A DNA stretch of 64,000 nucleotides from Neorhizobium galegae (GTDB lineage Bacteria; Pseudomonadota; Alphaproteobacteria; Rhizobiales; Rhizobiaceae), in NCBI RefSeq assembly GCF_017877055.1, contig NZ_JAGIPG010000004.1, positions 124,001 through 188,000 on the forward strand, written 5' to 3'. Made by a program: the position numbers and the translations under genes. The notes beneath the pieces were generated by a model. It made no database searches. It saw nothing but the letters and a program-made list of their open reading frames with translations, and was not told the DNA's origin. Position 1 is the first letter of the stretch, and every line of letters begins with the position of its first letter. Below are positions 33,205 through 42,162 of the stretch, one piece after another.

Positions 33205-34842
33205 CTAGCGGATTGCGACGCGGTGCGTTTGTGTCAGGCCGTGCTGCTCTCGGATCAGATCCGCAGCCCGTTCGCCGATAACGACGCAAGGCGCCATCGT
33301 GTTTCCGGTCGTGATCCGCGGCATGATCGAGGAATCCGCGATACGGAGACCTTCGATACCGTAGACTTTCAGCTCATTGTCGACCACCGACATGTTGTCA
33401 CGACCCATCTTGGCCGTGCATGACTGATGCCAATAGGTGACCGCGGACTTGCGAATAAAGTCGATCATCCCGGCACGATCGCGCGCACCCGGCGCTGCTT
33501 CCCCGCTCACCAAAGGGGTGAAAGCTTCGCTGTTTCCGACTTCCCGGCACAGTTCGACTCCAGCCAGGGCCGCGACCATGTCTTCCGGCTCGCTCAATGA
33601 ATTGGGCTCTATGTAGATTGGGTCGTTCGCCTCAGGGCCGCACAGGCGCAGCCGCCCGCGACTTTTCGGCTGTGCGAGACCGGCAAACATCGTCCAACCA
33701 TGTTCCGGCGTTGCGATCTTCGCCTCCGCAGGTGCCGGCACCGGGAATTCGAGCTGGCATTGCAGGATATCAGGGTGGCTGAGGCTGGCATCGCTCTTCC
33801 AGTAAAGCGTCGCCTCGCAACCACTGCCACCGACGCCTTGCGGCTCGCGGTAAGCCCAGGTGCAACCGAAAGCGAGGTGATCCTGATGGTTACGACCGAC
33901 ACCGGGGAGGTGCTGAACGACGGAGATGCCATGGGCTCGCAGTTCGTCCTCGGGACCGATGCCTGACTGCATCAAAACCTTGGGCGTGTGCACCGCCCCC
34001 AGCGACAGGATCGTCTCATGGCGAGCGCGGAACTGCCGACGCTTGCCGCCGACCAGGGCTTCGACGCCGATGACTGTCCGTCCGTCGAACAGAAGCCGAG
34101 TCACGAGAGCACCCGTCAGAACCGTCAGGTTCGGATGCGACATTATCTGCGTGACATAGGAGCGGAAGACCGATTCCCGCTTGCCGCCATTGATGCGCAG
34201 TTCCGCGATGGATGCACCGCCGGCGCTCTCCATCATTTCTCCATTCGGGCTGTCATAGACCGGGATCCCGACCATCCCGGCCGCGCTGACAAGCGCCTGC
34301 GCGATCGGCTGCGGTGCATCCGGCTGAGCGACATGGACCGGACCACCAGTGCCCCGGCGAAACGGATCGGACTTGCCCTGCCAGTCTTCGATACGACGAT
34401 AGTAACCGAGCACCGACTTGTATCCCCAGCGCTCGTCACCGGACTCAGCTGCGAAATGTTCCCAGTCTTCCTTATGCCCGCGGGCCCAGACCATGACGTT
34501 GATGCTCGATCCACCACCAAGGCCCTTTCCCATGCTGAGCGGAAGGCGGCGACCGGCGAGTTCCGGGGCCGGCTGCCCGACAAAACCCCAATCGCGCTCG
34601 GTTCCGAGATTGAGTGGCCATTGGGCGGGGTTCGAGACGCTTTCCGCTTCGTCATCGCCCCCAGCCTCGATCAGCAGAACACGAGCCTGCCTGTCTTCCG
34701 CCAGACGGGCGGCGACCACCGACCCGCTGGAGCCAGCGCCGCAGACAATGAAATCGAAGTCGTTCTGTTCGCTCACCAGCAGGCCATCGGGGCCTCCACG
34801 CAGGCCGGCTGCGGCTCGGTTCGTTGGTATTGTCTGTTCCAT
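33205..34842 (-). CDS. GMC-family FAD oxidoreductase (choline/alcohol dehydrogenase-like)
   Basis: 545 aa. FAD-binding GAGSSGSVVAARLAED near residue 35, LLIEAGGDDE, the GMC signature MGKGLGGGSSINVMVWARGH (about 104-123), GAVHTPKVLMQSGIGP (GMC signature 2), and the C-terminal catalytic region YWHQSCTAKMG with DSSIMPRITTGNT. Length and motifs match BetA-like choline, glucose or alcohol dehydrogenases; the substrate is not fixed. The start has AGGAG upstream. An AT-rich upstream region probably holds its promoter. Confidence 0.9.
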   Translation of the reverse strand: MEQTIPTNRAAAGLRGGPDGLLVSEQNDFDFIVCGAGSSGSVVAARLAEDRQARVLLIEAGGDDEAESVSNPAQWPLNLGTERDWGFVGQPAPELAGRRLPLSMGKGLGGGSSINVMVWARGHKEDWEHFAAESGDERWGYKSVLGYYRRIEDWQGKSDPFRRGTGGPVHVAQPDAPQPIAQALVSAAGMVGIPVYDSPNGEMMESAGGASIAELRINGGKRESVFRSYVTQIMSHPNLTVLTGALVTRLLFDGRTVIGVEALVGGKRRQFRARHETILSLGAVHTPKVLMQSGIGPEDELRAHGISVVQHLPGVGRNHQDHLAFGCTWAYREPQGVGGSGCEATLYWKSDASLSHPDILQCQLEFPVPAPAEAKIATPEHGWTMFAGLAQPKSRGRLRLCGPEANDPIYIEPNSLSEPEDMVAALAGVELCREVGNSEAFTPLVSGEAAPGARDRAGMIDFIRKSAVTYWHQSCTAKMGRDNMSVVDNELKVYGIEGLRIADSSIMPRITTGNTMAPCVVIGERAADLIREQHGLTQTHRVAIR

Positions 34843-35244
34843 CTCATGTTCTCCTGGTTCGTCGTGGGCGGCCCCAAGTAGCCTGCATTAGTTTCAATTA
34901 CAACGATTTTATCATTTATATCATTTTTTTGGCTCACATTTCTGCGAAGTTGCGAGTGAGCCCTGGAGCCGGACGACCGCGAGATAAGCGGATTCGCATC
35001 CGCGATCTGTGCATCCGGAAAATGTGATGAGCCGCGACAAGGTGAAGAGCGAGATACTCGCTGATGTGCGAGCCCACTCCAATTTTCGGCCCTGCCGAAT
35101 GTGGCAGGCATGGCACCAAGAAGCCGTCTCGGTGGCCGCGGCGGCATAGCTCAACCGCAGCGGCCACGGGCAATTTTCTAGCTAGGTCCTCACCGATCCG
35201 ATCAACGAATGAAGGTCGTGATGGGCTGGCACCCCGTCATGTGC
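34843..35244. other. About 400 bp intergenic, AT-rich upstream of the GMC gene
   Basis: The 34870-34930 portion is strongly AT-rich for this genome (runs such as TTATCATTTATATCATTTTT) and is the likely promoter of the GMC gene. The remainder up to the SDR stop contains no supported gene, repeat or terminator. Confidence 0.5.
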
Positions 35245-36024
35245 TCAAGCGGTCGGAACCGTCCCACCGTCGATCACATGCTCTGTCCCGGTAATTGACG
35301 CTGCTCGGTCCGATGCAAGGAATGCAATCAGGTCGGCGACTTCTTCCGGCTTAGCGGGTCGTCCGAGCGGTATGCCGCCGAGCGAGTTCATGATGACCTG
35401 CAACGCGTCATCGTAGCTGATACCGGCTTGCTCGGCTATGCGCAGGGCCAGACCATTGGACCCCGGACTGGCGATCCAGCCGGGAGAAACCCGCACCACC
35501 CGCACCCCCTTCGGAGAAACCTCCTTGGAGATGCTTTTGCTATAGGTGTTGAGTGCTCCCTTGGCCGAGGCATAGCCGGTCGTCGCCTCCGGTAGCGGGA
35601 GATTTCTCTGGATCGAGGTGACATGGATGACGACACCACGTCCCTGAGCGACCATGCCGGGGATCAGAGCGCGATCCAGCCGGACCGCCGGGAAGAAGTT
35701 GAGATTGAACTCCTTGTCCCACTCCTCGTCGTTGAGCGCAGCGAAGCCGCCTGAGGGCGCCGACGAGCCGCCCAGCACGTTCACAAGGATATCGAGTCCG
35801 CCAAGATCCCGATGCACCGCATCGACGACAGCTTGAACCCCCGCCTTGGTAGTCAGGTCGGCTTCGACGAATGCCGCACCGGAGAAATCCGCCGGCTTGG
35901 TGCGAGCGGTGGTGAGCACACGGGCACCAAGCTCCTGGAACAGCGCCACGGTTGCGGCGCCGGCGCCCGAAGTGCCGCCGGTAATCAGGGCACGCCGCCC
36001 CTGCAATGTGAGGAACGGGGTCAT
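35245..36024 (-). CDS. SDR-family oxidoreductase
   Basis: 259-aa short-chain dehydrogenase/reductase: cofactor motif TGGTSGAGAATVALF (usual TGxxxGxG), DILVNVLGG, catalytic Ser in HVTSIQ and the YASAK Tyr-Lys pair. VSPGWIASPG and ITGTEHVIDGGT complete the family pattern. Its start overlaps the stop of the NTF2-like gene (ATGA), so the two are co-translated. A divergent LysR gene at 36490 is the probable regulator. Confidence 0.9.
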   Translation of the reverse strand: MTPFLTLQGRRALITGGTSGAGAATVALFQELGARVLTTARTKPADFSGAAFVEADLTTKAGVQAVVDAVHRDLGGLDILVNVLGGSSAPSGGFAALNDEEWDKEFNLNFFPAVRLDRALIPGMVAQGRGVVIHVTSIQRNLPLPEATTGYASAKGALNTYSKSISKEVSPKGVRVVRVSPGWIASPGSNGLALRIAEQAGISYDDALQVIMNSLGGIPLGRPAKPEEVADLIAFLASDRAASITGTEHVIDGGTVPTA

Positions 36025-36350
36025 ACGGTGATCTCCAGTTCGGCGACCTTGTCGCCCGCGAGGACGAAGAGGAACCGCAGATCAATCGGGCTGCCAGGGA
36101 AGGTGCCGACGGCATGGGCCGCCACCTGGGTCTTGCCGTTCTCAGTGGCGATCAAGAAGGGTTCCACCGTGTAGCTGTATTGCCTGCTTTCATCAGCCAT
36201 CCACTTGCGAATGGCATCACGACCCCTATGGGTCTTGCCCTTATCTTTCACGCTGCCGTTTTCGGTGAAGGCGGCTGCGACAGCATCGGGGCTGCCGTCC
36301 CGGTCGGCGTCGAAATAGGCTTCGATGCTTTTGGGTAGTTTGATCGTCAT
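36021..36350 (-). CDS. SnoaL/NTF2-like domain protein
   Basis: 109-aa protein of the NTF2 superfamily: IEAYFDADRDGSPDAVAAAF, FTENGSVKDKGKTHRG, RDAIRKWMADE, and a beta-rich C-terminus with FLFVLAGDKVAELEITV. Such small cone-fold proteins are isomerase-, cyclase- or ligand-binding-like and commonly pair with SDRs. It is first in a two-gene operon, 140 bp from the divergent LysR gene. Confidence 0.85.
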   Translation of the reverse strand: MTIKLPKSIEAYFDADRDGSPDAVAAAFTENGSVKDKGKTHRGRDAIRKWMADESRQYSYTVEPFLIATENGKTQVAAHAVGTFPGSPIDLRFLFVLAGDKVAELEITV

Positions 36351-36489
36351 TTTAGTCCTCCAATCATGTTTTCAGCCCTTACCGGCTGCGGGCCGCGACC
36401 CTCTTGAGGCCGACCAGGACAATCTAAGGCTGGATGATTGACATGATAACTGGGACAAAGCAGGATGAGGCATTGCGGAAAGAGGGATA

Positions 36490-37386
36490 ATGACGCGATC
36501 TGTTCTCGCCGACCTGGATGCTGTTCTCGCCATCGCCCGCCAAAGCTCGTTTCGCGCGGCCGCGCTCGACCTCGGCATGTCCACCACAGCCTTGAGCAAT
36601 GCCATCGCAAAGCTTGAACAACGCCTGGGCATTCGCCTCTTCAACCGAACAACGCGGAGCGTCTCGCTCACCGATGCGGGAAGGACCTTCGTCGAGCGCG
36701 TTGGCCCCGCGATGACCGACATCCACGATGCCATGCTCGCGGCTCAATCGCTCCAAGAGACTCCAACCGGCACATTGCGCATCAATGCATTTGCGTCGGC
36801 AGCCCGAGAGGTGATGGCGCCAATCATCCTCTCCTTTCTGCGGCGCTATCCGCAGGTGCATGTCGATCTGGTCACGGAGGGGCGGCTCGTCGACATTGTT
36901 GCGGCCGGCTTCGACCTGGGCCTGAGGCCGGCCGATCTGGTGCCGAATGACATGATCGCCGTTCAACTCGGTCTGGAGCGCAGGAATGCCGTCGTCGCAT
37001 CTCCGGACTTCCTGCGCACTCATGGCACACCAATCGTTCCGGCCGACCTCTACCGATTCCGCTGCATCCGTGCGCGTCTTCCCAACAACGCCTTGTTTCG
37101 GTGGAAATTTGAGAAGGACGGGAATGCTGTCCAGATCGATGTGCAAGGCTCGATCACCCTCGATGAATCAAGCCTTGTCAGGATCGCGGCTCAGGATGGA
37201 GTTGGTCTCGGATACGTCATGGAGGCGGATGTGCGCGATGACATTGAGGCCGGGCGACTCGTGCGGGTTCTTGAGGACTGGACCCCCTCTTTGGCGCCAC
37301 TAGCGCTGTATTACCCTGGCAGGAAGAATCCGCCGGCTGCCTTTACTGCGTTCATTCAGGCTGCCCGCGATTTTGCCAATAGATGA
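36490..37386 (+). CDS. LysR-family transcriptional regulator
   Basis: 298 aa; HTH LDAVLAIARQSSFRAAALDL, STTALSNAIAKLEQRLGIRL, then the CrgA-type effector domain (LVTEGRLVDIVAAGFDLGLR, LAPLALYYPGRKNPPAAFTA). The IVAAGFDLGLR form is typical of the DsdC/CrgA-like subgroup that controls divergent oxidoreductases. It is divergent from the NTF2-SDR operon, its likely target. Confidence 0.9.
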   Translation: MTRSVLADLDAVLAIARQSSFRAAALDLGMSTTALSNAIAKLEQRLGIRLFNRTTRSVSLTDAGRTFVERVGPAMTDIHDAMLAAQSLQETPTGTLRINAFASAAREVMAPIILSFLRRYPQVHVDLVTEGRLVDIVAAGFDLGLRPADLVPNDMIAVQLGLERRNAVVASPDFLRTHGTPIVPADLYRFRCIRARLPNNALFRWKFEKDGNAVQIDVQGSITLDESSLVRIAAQDGVGLGYVMEADVRDDIEAGRLVRVLEDWTPSLAPLALYYPGRKNPPAAFTAFIQAARDFANR

Positions 37387-37871
37387 TTGCCCAGGTGCAC
37401 AGATCAACGCTTTCGGGACATTGTTGCAGCAAAGCCCGCAGTTGAAGGGCTACGAACCGCATACCGCTTCATATCGTAATCTTTGCAGTTGGTGGGTTCA
37501 GAACCGGCGGCTCCTCGCCTTAGCCGTGGCTGCGGCAGGATTGCGCCAGAAGGTGATATCCGTCTGGGCGTCGATCACGGTCGTTCTTCGATTCCATTTC
37601 AGTCGCTAAGGGCTCATCGGTCATCCCCCACTAGCGGGCATTCCATTTGGCAGCGTCCCGTCGGTTCTGCAGGAGGGCGTTGGACGGTTGGCGGAAAGGA
37701 AATGGTTTTGCAAAGCAAAGGCGACCTTATCGCAAGTAGGTCGGAGCGAGTCACTTCGCTGAATTTCAAGCCTGGCCGTCTGCGTCGTCGTCCTGAATGA
37801 CTTGATAGCGACCGACTGAAAAAATCAGGCAAGGTCGCCGATTAATCCAACCGCTCGCGGGTCTACATCTG
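37387..37871. other. 485 bp with no supported gene
   Basis: No frame has family character. A segment TTGTTGCAGCAAAGCCC (about 37420-37437) faintly recalls IS6-type ends, but no transposase sequence adjoins it. The stretch lies between two convergent regulator genes and has no clear intrinsic terminator. Confidence 0.45.
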
Positions 37872-38426
37872 TCAGCGCACGCTGATGCCGTTGAGGAACA
37901 GATCAACGAGATGAGCGACGCGCGTTTTCGTTGGGCCGTCCTTATCGAGCGCAATAGAAATTGCGCTAACTACATAGATAAGATCGGCGAAAGTGACCTC
38001 CCGCCGGATCATGCCAGCTTCTTGCGCGCGCCGAAGCAAGCGATTGCCTTCGGCGGTAATTGCATTGCAGCCGGGCGTACCACATTCAATGACCATCCCC
38101 AGAGAAGCGGCAAGACTTTGATAGGTGCTCGTGCTCATCGAAAGCTCTTCGAGATACGCGCGCATGGCGGCGTTAGGATCATGATCTGCATCTCGCGCGC
38201 GGCTTGCTTCCGCGACGGACAGGAACCTCCCGTTGCTGGTGGCGGCTAGGAGCTCTTCGCGTGTCGGGAAACGGCGATACAGCGTGCCAATTCCAACCTT
38301 CGCGCGCTTCGCGACTTCCTCCAGCGCAACTCCCGCTCCCCTTTCGAGAAACAATTCTTCCGCCGCGACGAGAATACGTTCGCGGTTGCGTTGTGCATCG
38401 GCTCGCAGCCCAGACTCGTCGCTCAT
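37872..38426 (-). CDS. TetR-family repressor
   Basis: 184 aa. N-terminal HTH: RNRERILVAAEELFLERGAG, VALEEVAKRAKVGIGTLYRRF, PTREELLAA. The C-terminal ligand-binding domain resembles TetR_C of SDR/efflux-linked repressors (ECGTPGCNAITAEGNRLLRR). It is divergent from an SDR gene; two TGGAG-N5-CTCC palindromes lie between them and are the probable operators for both promoters. Confidence 0.9.
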   Translation of the reverse strand: MSDESGLRADAQRNRERILVAAEELFLERGAGVALEEVAKRAKVGIGTLYRRFPTREELLAATSNGRFLSVAEASRARDADHDPNAAMRAYLEELSMSTSTYQSLAASLGMVIECGTPGCNAITAEGNRLLRRAQEAGMIRREVTFADLIYVVSAISIALDKDGPTKTRVAHLVDLFLNGISVR

Positions 38427-38450
38427 TTTTTCCTACACAGTCTTGCTAAG

Positions 38451-38489
38451 TGGAGAGTGCCTCCTTATTAAAAGTGGAGCAACCCTCCA
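38451..38489. promoter_or_regulatory. Tandem TetR operators
   Basis: TGGAGAGTGCCTCCT (38451-38465) and TGGAGCAACCCTCCA (38475-38489) share the pattern TGGAG-N5-CTCC and start exactly 24 bp apart. They fill the gap between the divergent TetR (start 38426) and SDR (start 38511) genes. Confidence 0.65.
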
Positions 38490-38510
38490 TTTTTGTATAA
38501 AGGCATTCGG

Positions 38511-39254
38511 ATGACTGGGCGATTTGAAAACAAGGTCGTAGTGATTACCGGCGGGAGCGACGGTATCGGCTTGGCAACGGCAAAACTCTTCGCAGAGGAA
38601 GGCGGCCGAGTTTACATTACCGGACGCCGGCAGGAACTGCTCGATGAAGCTTTGAAACATATCGGCCACGGGGCTATCGGGGTACAAGGCGATGTCACCA
38701 ACCTCGCCGACCTGACTAGGCTCTACGAACGTATCGAGCGTGACCACAACAAGGTCGATGTTGTTTTCGCCAATGCCGGAATTCACGAGGTTGTTCCGCT
38801 CGAGGCGATCGACGAAACTCACTTCGACACCATGTTCGGCCTGAACGTTAAGGGTATGGTCTTCACCGTGCAGAAAGCACTGCCGCTTATGACCGACGGA
38901 AGTACGATCGTCCTCAATGGCTCGATCGCCGGCTCTAAAGGACTACCAGGTCAGTCGCTTTACAACGCCAGCAAGGCAGCAGTTCGCTCGTTCGCGCGAA
39001 GCTGGACGACCGACCTCAAGGAGCGAGGCATTCGCGTCAACGTCGTGGCACCTGGCGGTACTGAGACACGCCTTATTCGCAGCTATCTTGACACGCGACC
39101 GGGAGCGGAAGACGCCCTGACTCAGGGGGTGCCGCTTGGGCGATTGGGACAGCCGGACGAAGTGGCGCGGGCGGTGCTCTTCTTGGCATCCAAAGATAGC
39201 AGCTTCGTCGCTGGCCACGAACTCTTCGTGGATGGTGGCGTCGCAGCCGTCTGA
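38511..39254 (+). CDS. SDR-family oxidoreductase
   Basis: 247 aa from ATG 38511 (AAGG upstream). TGGSDGIGLATAKLF cofactor motif, VFANAGIHEV (NNAG equivalent), NGSIAG catalytic Ser, YNASKAA Tyr/Lys, VAPGGTETRL and FVAGHELFVDGGVAA. A classical 250-aa SDR, probably the target of the divergent TetR repressor. Substrate unknown. Confidence 0.91.
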   Translation: MTGRFENKVVVITGGSDGIGLATAKLFAEEGGRVYITGRRQELLDEALKHIGHGAIGVQGDVTNLADLTRLYERIERDHNKVDVVFANAGIHEVVPLEAIDETHFDTMFGLNVKGMVFTVQKALPLMTDGSTIVLNGSIAGSKGLPGQSLYNASKAAVRSFARSWTTDLKERGIRVNVVAPGGTETRLIRSYLDTRPGAEDALTQGVPLGRLGQPDEVARAVLFLASKDSSFVAGHELFVDGGVAAV

Positions 39255-39769
39255 CAGGACAGACCAAGGGCCGCTTGATCGGCCTAGTCGGCGCTGTCAT
39301 GGGGCGGAAACAAACATGCGGCCCGCCATGGGCCTCAGTGCCGGATGCGTGAGCAGCCGCTGGACAAGTGATCGTCACCGGGATCGGCGGAGACGGCCGA
39401 AGAGCCGGCTCCGTGCCGTCGGCATAGAGCGCGCTCCGCTCGCACCGAGCGGATGGCCAGAACAGTGCGAACATTCTTTGAGACACAGGCCGTGGTCCAC
39501 GGCGGTCGTTTCCCACGAGGCTCCGGAAAACCCTACGGCGCTATATGGGAGCGCGGGTTTCCTCCGCCTGCTACGCTTGCCTGCGGCTCGCTCCGCCCGG
39601 CGGCGCTGCGGCTGGAAACGACATGGACAGCGCTGCGTGCAGACTTTGCTCGCCGATCGCACCGGCGCGACGTAAACGACCGCCCGCGCCATGATCAGCG
39701 CCGCAAACAGGGCGCTCGGACTCGAGTCAATCCGACCACCACGAAATTTCGGTCCGGGTTCAGGCAGGC
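39255..39769. other. About 515 bp with no supported gene
   Basis: GC-rich region between the SDR stop and the ArsR promoter. Several out-of-phase open frames occur but none has a ribosome-binding site plus family features. No tRNA, terminator with T-tract or transposase sequence is recognised. Confidence 0.5.
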
Positions 39770-39799
39770 TTGCGAATCACATAAGTGTGTGCTTATGTG
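39770..39799 (+). promoter_or_regulatory. ArsR promoter with overlapping operator
   Basis: TTGCGA (39770-39775) and TTATGT (39793-39798) are spaced by 17 bp. CACATAAG (39778-39785) and CTTATGTG (39792-39799) form a perfect 8-bp inverted repeat with a 6-bp centre that covers the spacer and the -10. This is the layout of an autoregulated ArsR promoter; the ATG follows 6 nt later, so the mRNA may be leaderless or nearly so. Confidence 0.7.
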
Positions 39800-39804
39800 T
39801 CTCC

Positions 39805-40119
39805 ATGATCGAACATGATATTTTCCGCGCTCTGGCGGATCCGACTCGCCGCACGATATTCGAAAAGCTGGCGAACGGCAGCATGAATGCCAGCACCCTG
39901 CGTCAGGGAATGGATATCAGCCAACCGGCGATGTCTCAGCATCTCGCCGTATTGCGAGCGGCAAGGCTGGTGCGGGAGCAAAAGGAGGGCCGCTTCGTGA
40001 ACTATGAAGTCGATCCGGACGGGCTGGCCCTTATCGCGCAATGGCTGGCGAAATACCGCGCCTACTGGCCGGCTCGCATCGACGCTCTCAAGCTCTTGCT
40101 GAAGGATATGGATCAATGA
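39805..40119 (+). CDS. ArsR-family repressor (SRPBCC-linked type)
   Basis: 104-aa winged-HTH regulator: IFRALADPTRRTIFEKLANG, DISQPAMSQHLAVLRAARLV, EQKEGRFVNYEVDPDGL. It lacks the CxC metal site of arsenic sensors, as usual for ArsR proteins encoded with SRPBCC partners. ATG 39805 was chosen for family length and position just after the operator. It overlaps the SRPBCC gene by ATGA. Confidence 0.9.
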   Translation: MIEHDIFRALADPTRRTIFEKLANGSMNASTLRQGMDISQPAMSQHLAVLRAARLVREQKEGRFVNYEVDPDGLALIAQWLAKYRAYWPARIDALKLLLKDMDQ

Positions 40120-40487
40120 ACGACGTGAAAACCGAAGTGCAGGCGAAGGTGCAGGAAAGCGGTTTCGAGCAGAGATACGAACTGGACGCGTCGCCGGAGA
40201 AGGTCTGGCGGGCTATCAGCATCGCGGAATTCCGGGAGAAGTGGCTGCCGAGGGAGGCGCTTGCCGATCCGCAGTCGCTCTCCGAAACGCCGGGCAAGGA
40301 AATCCGCTACAAATTGCACGATGATACCCCGCCGTACCTCGAAAGCACCGTCACCTTCACGATCGCCCCGAATGGATTGGGCGGAACCAGCCTGCGGATC
40401 GTCCACGAGCTGACCGGCGCGACCTTCGAGCGGCTGACGAAAACGGTCGCCAACGGCAACAGCCAGACCCTCATGCTCGCCGCCTGA
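40116..40487 (+). CDS. SRPBCC (AHSA1/START-like) protein
   Basis: 123 aa. FEQRYELDASPEKVWRAISI begins the helix-grip fold, followed by FREKWLPREAL and a strand-rich segment VTFTIAPNGLGGTSLRIVHE. It is slightly shorter than typical AHSA1-like proteins (140-160 aa); the terminal helix is present in reduced form. SRPBCC proteins bind hydrophobic ligands. Translationally coupled to the ArsR regulator upstream and followed by a clpP paralogue 44 nt on. Confidence 0.85.
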   Translation: MNDVKTEVQAKVQESGFEQRYELDASPEKVWRAISIAEFREKWLPREALADPQSLSETPGKEIRYKLHDDTPPYLESTVTFTIAPNGLGGTSLRIVHELTGATFERLTKTVANGNSQTLMLAA

Positions 40488-40531
40488 CGCGGCAAGCCTT
40501 CCCCAAAATCTCGAGTGATTGGAGTTCGCCG

Positions 40532-41155
40532 ATGCGCGAAGTGATGCAACTCGTCCCTATGGTCGTCGAACAATCCAGCAGAGGAGAGCGGTCTTTCGAC
40601 ATCTATTCCCGCCTGCTTCGTGAGAGGATCATCTTCCTCAGCGGGGAGGTAAACGACACCGTCTCGGCACTTGTCTGCGCACAATTGCTGTTTCTCGAAG
40701 CCGAAAACCCCAAAAGGCCGATCCATCTCTACATCAATTCGCCAGGTGGCGTCGTAACCAGCGGTCTCGCGATGTACGATACGATGCGTTACATTCACGC
40801 CCCGGTGCATACGCTGTGCATGGGGACCGCCCGCTCGATGGGCTCGTTCCTGTTGATGTCCGGCCAGCCAGGCGAACGCACTGCGCTTCCCAATGCCAGC
40901 ATCCACATTCACCAGCCGCTGGGCGGTTTCCAAGGTCAGGCATCGGACATGCTGATCCATGCCGAGGAAATGCAGAAGACCAAGCATCGCATGACACGGC
41001 TCTACGCGAAGCATTGCGGCCGCACCTACGAAGAATTCGAGCAAGCGATGGATCGCGACCGCTTCATGACGGCGGAAGAGGCATTGGAATGGGGCCTGAT
41101 CGACCGCATTCTGCAGATTCGGGAAGATGCCATCGACCACGTCGATGCGACATGA
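40532..41155 (+). CDS. clpP: ATP-dependent Clp protease proteolytic subunit (accessory ClpP paralogue)
   Basis: 207-aa serine protease. YINSPGG, nucleophile Ser102 in GTARSMGS, His127 in IHIHQPLGG and Asp177 in DRDRFM form the ClpP triad. The segment LMSGQPGERTALPNASIHIH is standard. GGAG lies 7 nt before ATG 40532. No clpX or clpA is adjacent, so it would rely on chromosomal unfoldases. Placement behind an ArsR-SRPBCC pair on an accessory replicon is unusual. Just downstream begins an IS6-family remnant. Confidence 0.93.
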   Translation: MREVMQLVPMVVEQSSRGERSFDIYSRLLRERIIFLSGEVNDTVSALVCAQLLFLEAENPKRPIHLYINSPGGVVTSGLAMYDTMRYIHAPVHTLCMGTARSMGSFLLMSGQPGERTALPNASIHIHQPLGGFQGQASDMLIHAEEMQKTKHRMTRLYAKHCGRTYEEFEQAMDRDRFMTAEEALEWGLIDRILQIREDAIDHVDAT

Positions 41156-41186
41156 AACGAGCCTGGCGCAATCCGGAAACAATGTG

Positions 41187-41364
41187 CCGCGCTCCGTCAG
41201 CATTTCCTCGACCAGACGCAGGCTCAACGGGAACCGGTAATAGAGCCAGACCGCATGGGCGATGATCTGCGGTGGGAAACCATGGCGCTTGCAGCTGACG
41301 GCAGACATTGTCATGCTGCCGTCCCTATGCTGCAAATGCTGATGCGGGTTTACGCGACAACACC
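41187..41364 (-). mobile_element. IS6-family left-end remnant with truncated transposase
   Basis: Read on the minus strand from 41364: an IS6-like end (GGTGTTGTCGCGTAAACC), then ATG at 41314 starting MTMSAVSCKRHGFPPQIIAH and continuing VWLYYRFPLSLRLVEEMLTERG before similarity stops near 41187. The full transposase would be about 230 aa; roughly 43 remain. A matching remnant in inverted orientation begins at 51706, with about ten differences over 160 bp by eye. The two face each other across the isochorismatase/ABC cassette. Confidence 0.8.
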
Positions 41365-41372
41365 GGTGGGGC

Positions 41373-42095
41373 CTATTCGGCCGCCACCTTCCTCGCCCCG
41401 GTACCATCAAGATGGGCGATGACTTCTTCGACATGCATGACGTCCGCATATTTGTGATGCAGGTCGAAGAGGTTCATCTTGTGGACGAGTTCATGCCGGT
41501 CGTAGGTGCATTCCTCGACAAGGCTGACATGCAGGCCGTTGGAATAGCCATCGACGCAGCTGGAGCGAACGCAGCCGCTGGTGCTTTCGCCGCAGACGAT
41601 CAGGCTCTGCACGCCGAGAAGGTTGAGGTGCGAGATGAGCGGCGTGCCCTGGAAGATGCTGGCGCGTTGCTTGCGAATGACGACGTCGCCTTCCTGCGGC
41701 GCGAAATCGGCCCAGATCTCGTAATCGTCGGCGAAGCGCTGCACAGCGGAAGGCTTCTTGCGCCGCGTCGCGCCGACACCCTGGGGTGCCGCCATCGGGC
41801 GGTTGTCGGAAGTGCAGTAGAAGATCGGGATGCCGGCGGAACGCACAGCGGCGATCAGCTTCTTGGTCGGCTCGATTGCCTTGTGGGCATAGATGCCGCA
41901 GCTGCTCGGATACTGATCAACCAGGCTCACCGGCGCAACCGGACCGCCGCGATAGGCGAGATTGTAGAGGTCGATCAGCACGAGCGCCGGGCGCGGGCCG
42001 ACGAAGGTTTCGCGCTGGTAGGGGGCATAGAGCTTCACGAGATCGGCGGGAATGACATCCGCCCAGGCATGGTCTTCAAAACGGTCGGGGGTCAT
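41373..42095 (-). CDS. Isochorismatase-family cysteine hydrolase A (N-carbamoylsarcosine-amidase-like)
   Basis: 240 aa. Catalytic triad visible as Asp42 (VLIDLYN), Lys142 (VIRKQRAS) and Cys175 (STSGCVRSS), with the cis-peptide VCGESTSG before the Cys. The C-terminal NLFDLHHKYADV resembles the NLYDIDNKFGDV segment of N-carbamoylsarcosine amidase rather than plain isochorismatase. AAAGGAGG precedes the start. It is last in the operon; its stop lies only 8 nt from the IS6 remnant end. Probable reaction: hydrolysis of a carbamoyl or amide bond. Confidence 0.88.
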   Translation of the reverse strand: MTPDRFEDHAWADVIPADLVKLYAPYQRETFVGPRPALVLIDLYNLAYRGGPVAPVSLVDQYPSSCGIYAHKAIEPTKKLIAAVRSAGIPIFYCTSDNRPMAAPQGVGATRRKKPSAVQRFADDYEIWADFAPQEGDVVIRKQRASIFQGTPLISHLNLLGVQSLIVCGESTSGCVRSSCVDGYSNGLHVSLVEECTYDRHELVHKMNLFDLHHKYADVMHVEEVIAHLDGTGARKVAAE

Positions 42096-42162
42096 AGGTT
42101 CCTCCTTTGATATTGGCGGCTGGGCAGTCTCCGCCCGGATCAGGCCGGGCGGAGACTGGAGA

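Noticed and set aside
37420..37437. Possible IS6-type terminal repeat (TTGTTGCAGCAAAGCCC)
   Set aside because: Only a short resemblance and no transposase sequence on either side; unlike the pair at 41.3 and 51.7 kb.
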